NCBI GenBank assembly: GCA_018873225.1
Contig: JAEILZ010000003.1
Span: 3,100,001-3,164,000, forward strand
DNA: 64,000 nucleotides
Direction: 5' to 3'
DNA from: [Phialemoniopsis] sp. UDSM-2020
Lineage: Eukaryota > Ascomycota > Sordariomycetes > Thyridiales > Thyridiaceae
Position numbers and translations under genes: made by a program. The notes under the pieces were generated by a model. It was not told the origin of the DNA and ran no database searches. It saw only the letters and a list, made by a program, of their open reading frames with translations. This document shows positions 10,979 to 20,823 of this stretch, piece after piece. Position 1 is the first letter of the stretch. Each line of letters begins with the position of its first letter.

Positions 10979-12103
10979 TTACAAAGTCGCAGTCTCCTCT
11001 GGCGCAGCTGTTGCATCCAGCATCTCTGCGGCAGCCACTGCTCCCGCCGTCGTAGCTCCCATACCGCCCTTCAGCAGCTCCGCTATCCTGCCCTCCTTCC
11101 TCATCGCCTTCAACTCCAGGTGCTTCGCTCTCGCAGCCTCGAGCAGCTCTACCACATCAGGGTTCCGCTCGTTGACGGTCTGCAGCGACTTTTCGATGAA
11201 TTGCGGAGACGGATCAGGCTTCTTGACCGCATCCTGAATTTTGACCAGAGCACCCTTGGGTCCGCCCACGGCACCCTTGACAACCACGATGCCCAGTTCG
11301 TTGTCGACCATAAGAACGCTAAGGTTCTGCACCGTGACCCGCTCATTACCCATACGCCCAGGCATCTTCTTGCCGGGCATCACACGAGAACCGCTGCCCT
11401 GCGAGGGACCGGTCGTACCAATCGTACGGTGGTTCTTGGAGTTACCGTGACTCGCCTCCTGGCCCTTGAAGCCGTGCTTCTTCATACCACCGGCGAAGCC
11501 CATACCGCGGCTGTTGCTGCGCACGTCGACCCACTGCCCGACGTGGAACCAGTCGGGCTGCAGCTCGGCGCCGACGGGCAGCAGGCCCTCCTGGCCGCGG
11601 ACGCGGAACTCGGCGAGGTGCTGCTTGGGCGCGACGCCCTTGGCCTCGAAGTAGCCGAGCATGGGCGCCGTGCTCGTGACGGCCCGGCGCTCGCCGCAGC
11701 CGACCTGGACGGCCCAGTAGCCGTTGGACGCGCGCGTCTTGGCGGCGACGACCTGGACGCCGTCGAGCTGCAGCACGGTGCAGGGGATGCGGGTGCCGCG
11801 GCGCGTGTAGAAGGCCGTCATGCCTTTCTTGGTGGCGAGCAGGCCCGTCCGCAGGGGCGTCGTCTTCTCCTTGCGCTTGAGGGCGGCGGCGGGACTCGCC
11901 GAGGGGGCTGGCAGGCCGGCGGTGGCCTGGTTGAAGCGGGTCGGGCGCGCGCGCTTGGGCAGCGTCGACCAGCCGTACTTGACGCCGCGGGTGGTCGTGC
12001 GGGAGAGGAAGGGCAGGAGGGACGCGGCGGGCTGGGGGCTGGCCTCGGCGGCGAGGAGGAGGCGGGTGGACGCCCAGCACCGGGCTGGCAACCTGGGCGC
12101 CAT
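10979..12103 (-). CDS. mrpl9: Mitochondrial large-subunit ribosomal protein uL3m (yeast Mrpl9)
   Basis: A single exon encodes 374 residues. The N-terminal 50 residues are rich in Arg, Ala and Ser with few acids, consistent with mitochondrial import. The L3 fold follows: TGLLATKKGMTAFYTRRGTR, the acidic-poor central barrel, and the signature GMGFAGGMKKHGFKG near residue 200. The conserved SGSRVMPGKKMPGRMGNERV loop reaches toward the peptidyl-transferase centre. The C-terminus carries an Ala/Glu-rich helical extension absent from bacterial L3. A 437-codon open frame on the opposite strand is a compositional shadow of this G+C-rich gene. Confidence 0.95.
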   Translation of the reverse strand: MAPRLPARCWASTRLLLAAEASPQPAASLLPFLSRTTTRGVKYGWSTLPKRARPTRFNQATAGLPAPSASPAAALKRKEKTTPLRTGLLATKKGMTAFYTRRGTRIPCTVLQLDGVQVVAAKTRASNGYWAVQVGCGERRAVTSTAPMLGYFEAKGVAPKQHLAEFRVRGQEGLLPVGAELQPDWFHVGQWVDVRSNSRGMGFAGGMKKHGFKGQEASHGNSKNHRTIGTTGPSQGSGSRVMPGKKMPGRMGNERVTVQNLSVLMVDNELGIVVVKGAVGGPKGALVKIQDAVKKPDPSPQFIEKSLQTVNERNPDVVELLEAARAKHLELKAMRKEGRIAELLKGGMGATTAGAVAAAEMLDATAAPEETATL

Positions 12104-12555
12104 TGTCTATGTGCTTCGGTCGTCTGTCGGGGTGGTGGTGGTGGTGTCAGGGGAGGAGGTCCCCACGGGTCGGGGGTAGAGAGCGTCGGATTCCCTGTCG
12201 AGCTTGGGCTGCTGTTCGACAAGAAAAAAGCCCTCTTCCAATGGTCAATTGTCGTGAGTTGATCGGTGGGTTTGGGATGAATTGATGGCAAAGGATTGGG
12301 GAGGTCGGAGTGTCGTGCAGCTAAAATTTCGGGGTGAGCCGCAAGGTTCAGAAATTTTACGGCTGGCGGGAAGGACCAACTCCGCAATTTTCAATCGGCG
12401 CTTTCCTCTTGGCTGGGGTCCTTCCACTAAGACGACTTTCTCAGCCTGACTTCTCGATTTATACATGAGAAAAACTCATTGTAAAGCGCAGAATATTGTT
12501 TATTGCTTAAGTCGGATCTTTTTTGTTGAGTCTTGACTTACTGATATCTACTACG
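12104..12555. promoter_or_regulatory. Divergent promoter region (uL3m / CCDC25 homologue)
   Basis: A 452-bp spacer lies between divergent starts. The part next to uL3m is CA/CCCC-rich on the minus strand, as expected of a fungal leader; the part next to the CCDC25 homologue is A+T-richer. No specific motif is called. Confidence 0.5.
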
Positions 12556-13506
12556 ATGGTTTACTTTTTCACCTCGACCGTCGTCGATCCCCCGGCCTAT
12601 GTCTATGTCGGCAAGGACAAGTTTGAGAGTAAGTCGACGCTGGAGACATCAACGTCCATCGAGCATATGATACTGATCACTCATGTTTCAGACGAGGAAC
12701 TGATTGCTCATGGATGGGAAGAGGATGTCTGGTGAGTTTAGCAGGTTAATATTGAGAATAGTGGGATTTTTCTTGCTCACACATTATCAACTAGGGTACG
12801 ATATTTCAATACGCATCGCCGAGAGGGCCTTTGACTCACTTTGCTCCATGGCTAGTTTCACGTTGATAAATTATCTAGCGCACATATCTATCTAAGATTG
12901 CGGGAAGGAGAGACATGGGACAACATCCCGCAAGACCTCCTGACTGATCTCGGCCAGCTCACCAAGGCCAACTCGATCGAAGGAAATAAGAAGGACAACA
13001 TCACCATCATCTATACGCCATGGTCGAACCTGAAGAAGGACGGCAGCATGGCGGTGGGTCAAGTCAGCTTCAAGGATCAACGAAAGGTAGCATGCTCCCG
13101 ATAACTCGGGCCTTTACACACATGACTGACTTGATCGACAGGTCAAGAAGATTTTGATAGCACAGAGGGAGAACCCCATCGTCAACAGGCTGAACAAGAC
13201 CAAGGTCGAGAAGCACCCTGACCTGAAGCAAGAGAAGGACGACAGGCTACGAGAGCTCCGGAAACGCGACCAGCAGGCGCAGCAGTCGCGTGTACGTATC
13301 CCCTATCAGCAGCAGCAATGAGCCCCCGAACAGAGACTGACATTGGACGATGTTTATAGAAGAAGGAAGAGGCTCGGGTCATGAAGGAGAGGCAGGAGAA
13401 GAAGTGGCAGAAGGACCATGCCTACGACGAGCTGTTCAGCGAGGAGAACATGGAATCCTCCAGCAACCAGCACAGGGGTGATGATTGGGAGGATGACTTT
13501 ATGTAG
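12556..13506 (+). CDS. CCDC25 homologue (NFACT-R/DUF814 domain protein)
   Basis: Proposed exons: 12556-12628, 12692-12731, 12795 (one base), 12856-13086, 13142-13291, 13360-13506, giving 213 residues, close to human CCDC25 (208). Landmarks are MVYFFTSTVVDPPAYVYVGK, then ELIAHGWEEDVW, FHVDKLSSAHIYLRL, LTKANSIEGNKKDNITIIYT and PWSNLKKDGSM. A charged coiled-coil tail (about 135-195) and an acidic end DDWEDDFM follow. The NFACT-R domain is shared with ribosome quality-control and tRNA-related proteins; human CCDC25 has also been reported as a DNA sensor, but the fungal role is unknown. The Trp-Phe junction is only restored if a single G at 12795 is kept between two introns: the triplet immediately before TTT CAC is an in-frame TAG. 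Confidence 0.88.
12732..12855 (+). other. Twin introns flanking a putative one-nucleotide exon
   Basis: Intron A runs 12732-12794 (63 bp, GTGAGT to CTAG). The single base G at 12795 follows. Intron B runs 12796-12855 (60 bp, GTACGA to CTAG). Both lengths are normal for this genome. A single 124-bp intron with GT-AG borders leaves the reading frame one base short. Removing A and B separately gives TG+G+TTT, that is Trp-Phe, as conserved from fungi to human. Confidence 0.7.
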
Positions 13507-13647
13507 CCTTGACGGCTGTGTCATTCGAGCGAAGTACAAGCACAGAAATTGGGAGGAAAAGCATAGCATAACTATTCCGAGCGTGAATTCAGATCATCGT
13601 TCTAGAGGCTTTTTACTTGATATGCGTCACTTCAACCACCTCCGTGT

Positions 13648-14428
13648 TCACACTCCCGGCCCCCGACCCCCGATGCCGCTCCCCATCTGGTTTACGCTGG
13701 TGCCCTTGAGCTTATGGTCTCCGGGATTGGCCGCCGCCTCGTAGAGGATGTTGGTCGGCGCCCGGCCCAGCTGCATCCACTCGCCCTTGAAGCCGAGGTA
13801 GGACACGCGCGTCATCTCCTCGTCGTCGCCCTGCGCCTGCGCAAAGTTGACCGGGAAGAAGAGCGCAAGGCGGCGCACGCGCGCAAACTTGGCGCGCTTG
13901 ACGGGCAGCTCCTGCACCTCGGAAGTCTGCGACAGCTCGAACTCCTGGTCGGGCTGCTGGTCCTCGGCCGCCGAGAAGTCGAGGTCCTCGCGGTTCTGGA
14001 AGACGCGCAGGGTGGCCGGGGCGCTCGAGGCCGGCGACGTGCGGACCAGGATCGAGTGCAGCTTGACTTGGCCGGTGAAGCTGTGTCGGACGTAGGTCAG
14101 TTGACTCTGAAATATTTAAGAGCAGAAAGCTTCCGATGTATGCATGCGAATTTAGCGATTTGTCAACTTACGGGACATTGACGATGAGCTGTTCATCTAC
14201 ATCGCTGACCAACTCGGGCTCCGCATCGAGCCGCTCTGCCCACGTCTTCTTGACAATGGCTTTGCCCATGCCGTGAGATGCCTCATTGAGCGTATGTACT
14301 TCATCAAAGTTGATGTGTTGGTATAGAGAAAACTGTAGTGCGGGTGTGATGTCGTCTGAGTGATCGTGCTCATGGCCGTGATCATGGCCGCCGTGCCCCG
14401 CGTGCTCGTCATGGCAATGGTGGGACAT
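13648..14428 (-). CDS. PITH-domain protein (PITHD1 family)
   Basis: Exons 14428-14172 and 14080-13648 encode 229 residues; the join CC|C gives VNVP-FTGQVKL. A His/Asp-rich N-terminus (HHCHDEHAGHGGHDHGHEHDH) is typical of PITHD1 proteins and could bind metal. The PITH domain (about 25-200) shows LYQHINFDEVHTLNEA, LIVNVPFTGQVKLHSILVRT and LRVFQNREDLDF. It ends with YLGFKGEWMQLGRAPTNILYEAAANPGDHK. PITH domains occur in proteasome-associated thioredoxin-like proteins; the stand-alone family's biochemical role is not settled. The 91-bp intron has GTAAGT/CAG borders. Confidence 0.93.
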
Positions 14429-14897
14429 GGTGAAATAGTGTAGCGATGCGATCTCTCTTCTCGCCTTGGTCAGATTCAGTTTCTTGGTAATATTTGTCCC
14501 GAACCGATGGATTCAGACATCAACTTGTATGATGGGGTCCTGACTGTGGTTGTGTAAAGTGGGTTGCGAGTTGTGGAAGCTTCTTGTTGCTGAAGCACTA
14601 AATAGTGGCGGAGATGGCAACCACCAAGGTGTCTCTGAAAAGAGCAGTGACACGACGAGTGATACCACACGTCTGCTTCAGCATGACCAAGTCTCTTGCG
14701 ACTCACATCTGAGATTTTACATTTATTTACGTAATGGAAGGGCCAATCAAATTTAATGAAGTTTGTGTTGTGATTTCGATACGACAATCTTCGTGCTGCG
14801 AGATGGGCAGATGTTCTACACAGATATCTCTATGGATCGGCAAGCTGCTTTTTGCATTGTCGGCGTCAGGATGATGCCAACATTAACATAAATAACA
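14429..14897. other. Intergenic: PITH promoter and RRN6 3' region
   Basis: A 469-bp stretch lies between two minus-strand genes. It holds only short out-of-frame ORFs and no recognised element. Confidence 0.5.
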
Positions 14898-17800
14898 CTA
14901 CTTGAAACCGCCCACTTTCTTCGCCTTATGTTTCTTCGGCCTGGCGCCGTGAGCTCCGCCAAGGGGTTGGGACATAGTCTGCACCGGGGCCACCGACGAT
15001 TGGCTCTCAAATGCAGAGGGTGCTTGAGACTGACTGGAGTACGGGATCTGAGGTAGAGGCTGTGTCGACGGGCCGGCATCATATTCTTCCTTCCTCTGCA
15101 AGCCGAGCTTCGCGGCCTTGCGACGGCGGCGGGCCTCGTCCTTCCTTTTCTTCTCCATCGCCTGGTCCCGCAGGGTGGTGTTTTTGGCAATGTCCTGGGT
15201 CCAAACGTACTCGGACGGATCGCTCCCAGGTGACGTAGGCCAGTGAGAGAGTAGACGTGATTGTCCCTCTTTTCTCGGAGGCACAGACTTGATCGAGACG
15301 GCATATTTTCGCAGTCTGGTTATCGCCGCATCTTCTTCTGTTGTACTGTCCGATGCGTCCGGTTCAAGTGAGTCGGAGCGGACGGACGAAGCCGCTACTG
15401 AAGCAGTGTCTGCAGGTGTCGGAAGTCGTCCTGGTGGAGATGAGCCTAGCGAGCCCAACTCCATCACACCAGAGCTACTCAACTGCGAGCTCTGCGTTTC
15501 ACTAGACGGTAACGCTGTCGCTGTTATCGCGATCCCGGTCTGAGCGAGGGAAAGGAGTGTTGCCAAGTATGACAGCAGGATTTGCCTTCGCTGCAGATCC
15601 TGCTCATCTAGTAGGCCCTCCGGCAAGCTATGTAGCCATAGTTCCTGAAGTGATCTGTAGATGGACGAACCACTTGCGTTGTGGCCATTCCTTGAAAGCT
15701 CAGCAACCTGCAGGTCTCCATGCTCGTCGCGAAGCGTTTCAAGCTGGGCCATGCACCCGGCGCCCAGCACTTGCGTCTCGAAATCGAGACTGAAGTCGCC
15801 TGCGACCTCGAGCCTATGTTGATGTCAGTTTCAGCCATAATCACTATGCATTAGGAAGGACTCACAGTGTTCGCTGGGGTATAATGCGGTCCGGACCAAT
15901 CGTGGTATGAAGGTGGTTACGAAGCAGATCCAGAGGGCCGTGCCCACCCGTATCATCGACGTGCAACTTGAGTCTACTCAGGGCAAGCACAATACGTTCC
16001 GAGACCAGCTTCACCACTCGTGAAAGATCCACTGTTGATGCCTGTGGGTTTTCAACGACTACCGCTTCTGGCACCTCGCTCTTGATCAAAGGTTCGCTCT
16101 GATCAAGGGCAGCCCTCTCATCAAATTTATCAGAGACAATGAAGCTGCCCCCAAAGTATGAGATTGCCCTAGCTCGCCGAGCGATACGATCTGTCGGCCG
16201 GTGGCGCATCTGGGGGTCTTGGATCTGTACTTGTGCTCTGCTCTTCATAGCACATAGTGAAGACCCCAGACCGAGTTTCTCACTCAGGCACAATACCTGG
16301 AAAAATCGGGTTCCGTCTTGACTGTACTGGAGTCCATGGTCTGTTGGCTCAACATTGGGTTTGCGCAGAAGGGGTACAGGTATCAGTGCAATATGTTGCG
16401 GTATTGGCTGCACATCACTCGCTCGACAGTATAATCGGTGATTGACAAGAGCTGGTTTGCCACTTGAAGGTGCCTCCAGAAACAGCAAGGTTGTCAACCT
16501 ATCCCGAGCAGAGTAAATCCACAAGAGACACGAGTTACCGGGCCTCTGAGAACTTGTGTCCAGATTGGCCAATCTCAAAGTGTGGTCTCCTTGGTCGCGA
16601 AAATGAGGGCATGAAAGGAGCACAACAGGTCTAGTTGTTGGGCCACTGCCAATTTCCGCCTTGGTAGACTTTGGATTTCGAGGCTCTCCCACAGCGGACA
16701 GATCAAGCCAGAAAACAGATGTTGTTGTGAGAACAAATGCATGACTAGCATTGAATGGAGATCGCTGTACGTCGAGTATTTGGTCAGCTTTGTTGTGCCT
16801 GACAACCGTGAAGGTCCTTTGACAGCGCCCGGTTGCCAAGCAAAACAGTTTCACCGTGGTTCGATCGCACAGCAGAAGACTTTCGCACCGAGCAGAGGGA
16901 GAGTCATCAATGAGCGCACTTTGACTGCTGTCGGATGGTGGGCTGCGGAGTCGATTCGCAACATGCCGAGACCATCGAGATACTTCCTGTTTGCCCCTGA
17001 CCCAGCAGAGCCGATACAAATCCCCCTGACCAGACCCAAAGAGAACCGAGTTCTCCATCAAGCCATTGATGAACTGGCCACAGGATCGACGTAGAGGGTA
17101 TAGCTTTTTGTGGCCCTCACTTCTCGTCTCCATGATATCCCAGACCGTCCAATTACCGCATTCGTCAATGACTGCGATCTGTGGTGGTTTTGTATCCGCT
17201 CCTGGATTGAATGCCACATCGCTGTGGGAAGTGCCTCCCGTCCTCTCACCGCTCACGGTTAGAATAGGCTTGATCGAGATATAAGGCAGGCCGGTCGGTG
17301 CCAGAGGGCACGCTTTACTATTGCATGAAACGGGTAACCGTCCGAGCTCGGGCCAGTAGATGGTAGTCCGGGTTGATTTCTGGGCGAGCAGCCAACGAGT
17401 GGGATCGTATCGCTTGCGGCTGGTGACAAACTTGAGCTGATGATAAGGGACACTGTCCTCGCATAAATGACCGTCCTCGGTCTCCAAAGCTGATGCCAGA
17501 CGTAAGGAGGCACTGTCATTTTCCTGCCACTGCCAGTCCTCATGCTGCAACTTGGCAACGCGGAGGATGTGCCCAGACTGCCCGACAGCCATTGCGACAG
17601 CAAATTGGCCCGTGGAACGGGAGGGATCAGTTACATCCGTTATTTCTCCGACGGTAAGTAGAGACAAGGGTCGGCTCTGAACCTCTGAAGCGTTCTGACC
17701 AGCGAACTCGTCGGCAATGGCAGGACCAACCCCAATAGTGCCCAAGAAGGCCTCTGGCTGACCATTCAGAAGCCAATTACGCTGCGGCCGTCGCTCCCTC

Positions 17801-18063
17801 TTCGGAACGGCCTGGGCGACCGCTGTGACGCCCGTCGGAGGGAACCACTCAGCAACAGGAGTAACCTCTTGGAGTATCGGAGCTTCTGCAGTAGTCCGGT
17901 TGGAGGAAAGCACGCCAAGGTCGGCATCGTCTCCGTCGCTCTCGAGGGGAGTATAAGTGAGGCGGCCTGGGTGACCGAGAACAAGATTATTCACGCGGTG
18001 ATCGTTGACAAGTTCAACGCTCCGCTGACCTGGGACCTGGTCCCGAGAATGCCTGTCAGCCAT
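14898..18063 (-). CDS. rrn6: RNA polymerase I initiation factor Rrn6-like protein
   Basis: Exons 18063-15866 and 15813-14898, separated by a 52-bp intron (GTGAGT/TAG), encode 1037 residues. The N-terminus contains VNNLVLGHPGRLTYTPLESD, a signature of Rrn6-like proteins. The first two thirds have the weakly conserved beta-propeller character of this family (for example TVWDIMETRSEGHKKLYPLR and QRSPFNASHAFVLTT). The C-terminus is Ser/Pro-rich, then basic, ending KKHKAKKVGGFK, a usual family ending. Rrn6 with Rrn7 and Rrn11 forms the core factor that recruits Pol I to the rDNA promoter in the nucleolus (TAF1C is the animal counterpart). Assignment rests on these motifs and architecture. It is divergent from SPC25. 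Confidence 0.78.
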
Positions 18064-18655
18064 TTGACACTGGTCTAAAGACGTGACTAAGTGATAAAGG
18101 CTTGTATTTCATCGTCTCGACTGAAGAAGTCGCAAGGTGCGGTGTGAAACTCTGACGACGCAGGAGGCGAGCAGAGCTAGTGAAATGAGCGGATACTGAG
18201 AAGCGCTGCGTTGTGGGTTGTGTGCTCTTGGGTCAAGCTTGAGCTTTGTAAGATCCGTGGGATTGAATGAAGACGTTGAAAGGCAATGAAATGAGATGCG
18301 ATGTGATGCGATTCGATGCCTCTTGTTTGACAAACGCGGTTTGCGCTAGCTTTGACAGAGACCCACATTTCAATGGTACCGCGAGCTTGGGCCATTTGAT
18401 CTAAAGACATTAGTTACTGCGTATTGATTTCCCGGGCGACCAGACCCAGAAGGGAAATAGTAAACAACCACCCCAGGCCGCCCACCAAACCGCCAACAAC
18501 CTTTGCGCCAACGCCATTTTCTGTGCTTCCAAAACGATTTTCACTTCCAAAACGATTTTCACTTCAAAAACAAGAATATCTTCGACAGACTGACGCAAGA
18601 AGGAATTCAATCCTAGAGCCACAAGAGGCGTGCTACAAAATCTACCTACTGCAAC
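18064..18655. promoter_or_regulatory. Divergent promoter region (RRN6 / SPC25)
   Basis: A 592-bp spacer lies between divergent start codons. The SPC25-proximal end holds an 18-bp tandem duplication, listed separately. Short ORFs here have no family signal. Confidence 0.55.
18527..18562 (+). repeat. Tandem 18-bp duplication in the SPC25 leader
   Basis: The unit TTCCAAAACGATTTTCAC occurs twice head to tail (18527-18544 and 18545-18562), followed by a degraded third start TTCAAAAAC. It ends 93 bp before the SPC25 ATG, so it is probably in the 5' UTR or core promoter. Confidence 0.85.
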
Positions 18656-19512
18656 ATGGCCACCGCTTTCGAATCGTCTCTATCTTCCAGTCGGCAGACA
18701 TTGATGCCCATGGGGCCCTCTGTCGCCGACCAGCTGCCCAGCATCAACTTCGGCTTCGACGAGCTGCGCGATCGCATGGCCAAGTTCACTGCCAAATTCG
18801 ACGCCTTCATCGAGCAGGGCCGCAAGCGCGTCCTCGAGGAGCGCAACCAGTTTCGCATGAACGTCGCTGAGCTTCAAGGTATGCGCGCCCGCCAACCCAG
18901 GTTGCACCTCCCTTTCCAGACCAAGAATCTAGAAGCTGACATGTACTCTTCACCCAATTCACAGAGGATCAGCGCATGAAGAAGAAGGACATTGAGATCC
19001 TACAAGTCAAGACAAATTCCCACCAGCACACCATTGCCAAGGAGGCCGCCGAGACGCGCGAGATGCAGGCCGCCATCGCCACGCTCTCGGAGCAGCGCGA
19101 CCGCCAGGAGATTGCGCGCGACACCCTGCGGCAGCAGATCGCCGACACGCAGCGCGACATCGACGCGCGCCTCGCCGCCCAGCGCGCGCGCCAGGCCCAG
19201 CTCGAGGCCCAGAGCCGCTTCAACGTGCCGGAGCTCGACTTCTGGATCACCAACCTGTGCCTGCGCATCGAGGGCGCCGGCCGTGACGACCACCTGCGCT
19301 TCGTCTACACGCACGTCGACGAGCGGGACTGGGAGCGCGAGGCGTGGTTCGAGCTCAGCACGGCGAGCCGCGACTACGACGTGCGCCACTGCCGGCCCAA
19401 GCTAGAGAAGGAGAAGATTGAGCGCGTGCTCGAGAAGGTCAACGAGTCGAGGGAGCTGGTCGGGCTCCTCAAGGGGATGAGGGAGCTTTTTGTAGAGTCT
19501 ATGAAGTCATAA
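18656..19512 (+). CDS. spc25: Ndc80-complex kinetochore protein Spc25
   Basis: Exons 18656-18878 and 18965-19512 encode 256 residues; the join G|AG gives AELQEDQRMKKK. The N-terminus has DQLPSINFGFDELRDRMAKF, followed by a long heptad-rich coiled coil (about 45-165; ETREMQAAIATLSEQRDRQE). The C-terminal globular RWD-like domain (about 170-256) includes LDFWITNLCLRIEGAGRDDH and FVYTHVDERDWEREAWFEL, characteristic of fungal Spc25. Spc25 pairs with Spc24 and anchors the Ndc80 complex to the inner kinetochore. MZT1 follows in tandem 415 bp downstream. Confidence 0.92.
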
Positions 19513-19927
19513 GAGCATCTGCAAGCATATATACACACAATTGGGACGGAAGGCAGGTTGTGTTGACTGTAATGAAGTTCGAATTGAGCAAGACACCAAG
19601 AGTTTCATCTACGCCTTTCTGATTATTTCGTGACTGTATATCCAGGGTCCATTTTCCATGAATCAATGGAGCAAAGTTTATTATTATGTTACATATTAGA
19701 TTTTCGCGCATGATGGTTATGTACCAGACTTTGTATGCTCCTCCTTCAGACGACACGCGCGCTAAGAAACCCCACCACAACCACCACATCACTCGCGTTC
19801 CCACTCATAGCCTCAGCACCTCAAGATCCCGTATCAATCCTAAGCTACATCGTCCTGGCACCAACAAGCCCTTCTCAGTCGCAAATCCTGAGCACGGAAT
19901 CCTGCGGAAGAGATATAGGGAGGCAGG
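19513..19927. other. Intergenic SPC25-MZT1, no gene seen
   Basis: A 415-bp spacer holds the 3' end of SPC25 and the promoter or leader of MZT1. It is A+T-rich in its first half. No element is recognised. Confidence 0.5.
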
Positions 19928-20285
19928 ATGCCGCCCAACAGCGAAAAGCAAGCGGCAGCCCAGGAGGCCGTGGACATCCTCCACGAGATCTCCACCATCC
20001 TCGTAAGTCGCCTCTTTAGACCACACCTCCATACAAAGGGGATGGGCAAGAACCACCCGCTAACGCCCGCCCCGCTGCCCAGAACTGCCATATCGACCGT
20101 AGGACGCTGTCGATATGCATCTCCATGATTGAAAATGGGGTGAACCCCGAGGCTCTTGCCGTGAGTTTGCTCCTAACCCGTGCGTTGCATCGGCTGCTAA
20201 GTTTGCCGTACAGAATGTGATCAAGGAGCTGCGTAAGGAGGGCCAGCAGGTCGAAGCACAGATCGCATCTCGCCCGCAGAGATGA
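19928..20285 (+). CDS. mzt1: Mitotic-spindle organizing protein 1 (MOZART1)
   Basis: Three tiny exons (19928-20002, 20083-20160, 20214-20285; 25, 26 and 24 codons including stop) encode 74 residues, the expected MOZART1 size. Introns are 80 and 53 bp, both phase 0, with GTAAGT/CAG and GTGAGT/CAG borders. The product reads through [36 protein letters not shown] and [16 protein letters not shown], a full match to the Mzt1 helical fold. Mzt1 binds the N-terminal regions of gamma-tubulin complex proteins and is needed for gamma-TuC assembly and recruitment at spindle pole bodies. The gene is easily missed because no exon exceeds 78 bp. Confidence 0.93.
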
Positions 20286-20823
20286 GGTTGCCATCTTGCG
20301 CATGGCAGACCAAGACGCGTCTATTTACCCTTATGTCACGGACTCCAGCCCTCATGCCAATGCGGCCAGGGCCCTAGTTTGGACCAGCCAGGTCGGGAAT
20401 TCCTGGGCCACCACGAGAGTAGGCCTGGGGAGGTCAATCAAAGACAGCTAGCTGGTCTTTGTTTTGGGAGTGGAAAGCACAGAATCTGGACATCGCTATC
20501 TAGTGGGAGCTAAACAGATCAGTGGTTAAACAAGGAACCGCAGCCATACATAATCGAGGGAGGTTACAGATCACGACTTAACGTAGTCCTTGGTTGTCTA
20601 ACGAATTATCCTGACGCACACAAATTGCAAGTTCTCTTTTGTGTTCCCAGTGAACTGGGAGATCGCTACCTGCAAACGCTGATGCCAACCAAACCTACTC
20701 AAAACGCCAGAAATAAAATCCGTTTGCCATGTAGTAATCCCTATACCCAGTCCATCATTCATCAGTCGTATTATAAGGGCGATCGGCCACTTTCTGCTGC
20801 AGGTTTTGACATCGACCTCTCGG
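20286..20823. other. Convergent 3' regions of MZT1 and CHY/RING gene
   Basis: A 538-bp spacer lies between convergent stop codons. AATAAA at 20712-20717 is one possible plus-strand poly(A) signal. No gene is seen. Confidence 0.5.

Noticed and set aside
10949..12262. 437-codon open frame on the plus strand opposite uL3m
   Set aside because: It is the reverse shadow of a G+C-rich, conserved ribosomal protein gene; its translation is Gly/Ala/Arg-rich without family motifs.
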